NCBI GenBank assembly: GCA_920105625.2
Contig: OV050031.1
Coordinates: forward strand, 45,258,925 to 45,322,924
Direction of reading: 5' to 3'
DNA from: Clusia tigrina
Lineage: Eukaryota; Arthropoda; Insecta; Diptera; Clusiidae
Length of the DNA: 64,000 bases
The notes beneath the pieces were generated by a model. That model was not told the origin of the DNA. It made no database searches and saw nothing but the letters and a program-made list of their open reading frames with translations. This document shows positions 63,380 to 64,000 of the stretch, piece after piece; position 1 is the first letter of the stretch; every line of letters begins with the position of its first letter. The translations under genes were made by a program, and so were the position numbers.

Positions 63380-64000
63380 CATCGAAGATAAAGCACAAGA
63401 GTTTGGAGGAGCACTCATCATCGCTGGCGATTTTAACTCCAAAGCAGTTGAATGGGGAATGCAAACAACCAATTCAAGGGGCCGGCGGGTACTGGACATG
63501 GTCGCGAGACTGGGAATGGTCATCGTAAATACAGGGACCACTGCCACTTTTAGAGGACCAGGATGCGTGGGTACAATTCCAGGTATTGCACTAGCTTCTG
63601 AGAGCATTGCTCACAGAGTAAGTACATGGAAAGTCTTAGAAGACTATAATGGAAGCGATCACCAATACATTACGTTTTCCATTAAAAAAGTGCCAAGCAA
63701 CCATGACCACAACATAAGTGGACGCGGAACTCGCAAGTGGAATGTATCAAAGTTAAATCCGGAAGTGCTACTTGCTGAGCTGGAGGCAAACATTCCATTA
63801 GACAGCCACGCTAGCGATGCTAATAGCAAGGTGAAGCAGACCATGCAGTGTATAGAGAGAGCCTGTACCAAAGCGATGCCGAAAATAAGACGAAATAAAC
63901 ACAAGAAGGCCGTTTACTGGTGGACAGAGGAAATAACTCAACTCAGACGGGTCTGTCTGCGGTGTAGAAGAAAATACACTAGGGCCAGGCGTGTTGGATC
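63372..64000 (+). pseudogene. ORF2 continuation: endonuclease C-terminal part, running off the window
   Basis: The frame is open from 63336; the homologous reading resumes about 63372 and has no stop to 64000 (209 codons, incomplete). GDFN at 63429-63437 and the region, with GDFNSKAVEWG and NSRGRRVLDM, is diagnostic of the R1/LOA group. SDH at 63654-63662 is the catalytic Asp-His pair. Where relatives usually have an Asp in a PD(V/L)T-like motif (the position of the RLDY Asp in APE1), this copy has Gly (codon 63582-63584), which should impair the nuclease. The linker toward RT ends with VYWWTEEITQLRRVCLRCRRKYTRARR. The RT domain is beyond the window. Confidence 0.87.

Larger units (their letters stand above)
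60910..64000 (+). mobile_element. Non-LTR retrotransposon of the R1/LOA kind, 5' part (continues beyond the window)
   Basis: Base composition changes abruptly from satellite to ordinary GC at about 60910. The element has a leader of about 634 bp and an ORF1 with three retroviral-type zinc knuckles. Its ORF2 start overlaps the ORF1 stop (ATGA) and ORF2 begins with an APE-type endonuclease. Signatures such as KPAEGFKYADVLK and SIRKTRAGGLLLEL in ORF1, and EWG, NSRGRRVLDM and WWTEEITQLRR in ORF2, are typical of arthropod R1/LOA/I-group elements. The presence of a leader and both ORF starts means it is not strongly 5'-truncated. RT, 3' UTR and tail lie outside the window. The copy carries at least two frameshifts. 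The flank is satellite, not 28S rDNA, so it is not an R1 copy at the classic R1 target. Confidence 0.9.

Overview
The window is a block of insect-type constitutive heterochromatin. About 56 of its 64 kb is one AT-rich satellite DNA, about 24% GC by consensus. Two retrotransposons interrupt or bound it. I see no host gene, tRNA, rRNA or CRISPR array. The likely host is a dipteran, plausibly a drosophilid. The LTR element has the half-initiator-tRNA-Met type of primer binding site known from Drosophila copia, and the second element has the three-knuckle Gag and APE endonuclease of insect R1/LOA-group elements. I do not recognise the satellite as a named family, so species is undetermined.

Layout. 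(1) 1-46370: satellite in one orientation, built from diverged monomers of about 41 bp. Typical monomers carry GGCATTGGAATT, then TCAATGGTAATGCAATTT, then an AATTTTAATT spacer. The monomers form nested higher-order repeats (HORs). Type A starts at 1, 7522, 12663 and 17804, with a 5141-bp period between the second, third and fourth starts. There is a tandem pair of 1794-bp units (21109-24696) and a type B unit of 5117 bp (from 26998, repeated from 32115). Shortened A units follow (40657-42637, 42638-44920, 44921-46370). (2) At about 46370 the satellite flips strand and stays reverse-complemented to 51777. (3) 51778-56279: a nearly intact Ty1/copia-type retrotransposon with two almost identical LTRs of about 231 bp, a PBS, Gag, protease, integrase, RT, RNase H and a polypurine tract. 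A frame change and an in-frame stop break its coding region. (4) 56280-60909: more reverse-oriented satellite. (5) 60910-64000: the 5' part of a non-LTR retrotransposon of the R1/LOA kind, on the + strand. It has a 5' leader of about 634 bp, a Gag-like ORF1 and the endonuclease domain of ORF2. ORF1 and ORF2 are each frameshifted, and the element runs off the window.

The retroelement proteins would work in a selfish life cycle: particle or RNP assembly, reverse transcription, integration or target-primed insertion. Both copies look defective as read. The most informative signals are structural. These are the exact HOR periods with shared private variants, the strand switch, and the fact that the two flanks of the copia element come from different HOR positions with no target-site duplication, which points to rearrangement rather than a simple insertion. 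All inferences about array order assume the assembly is correct here.
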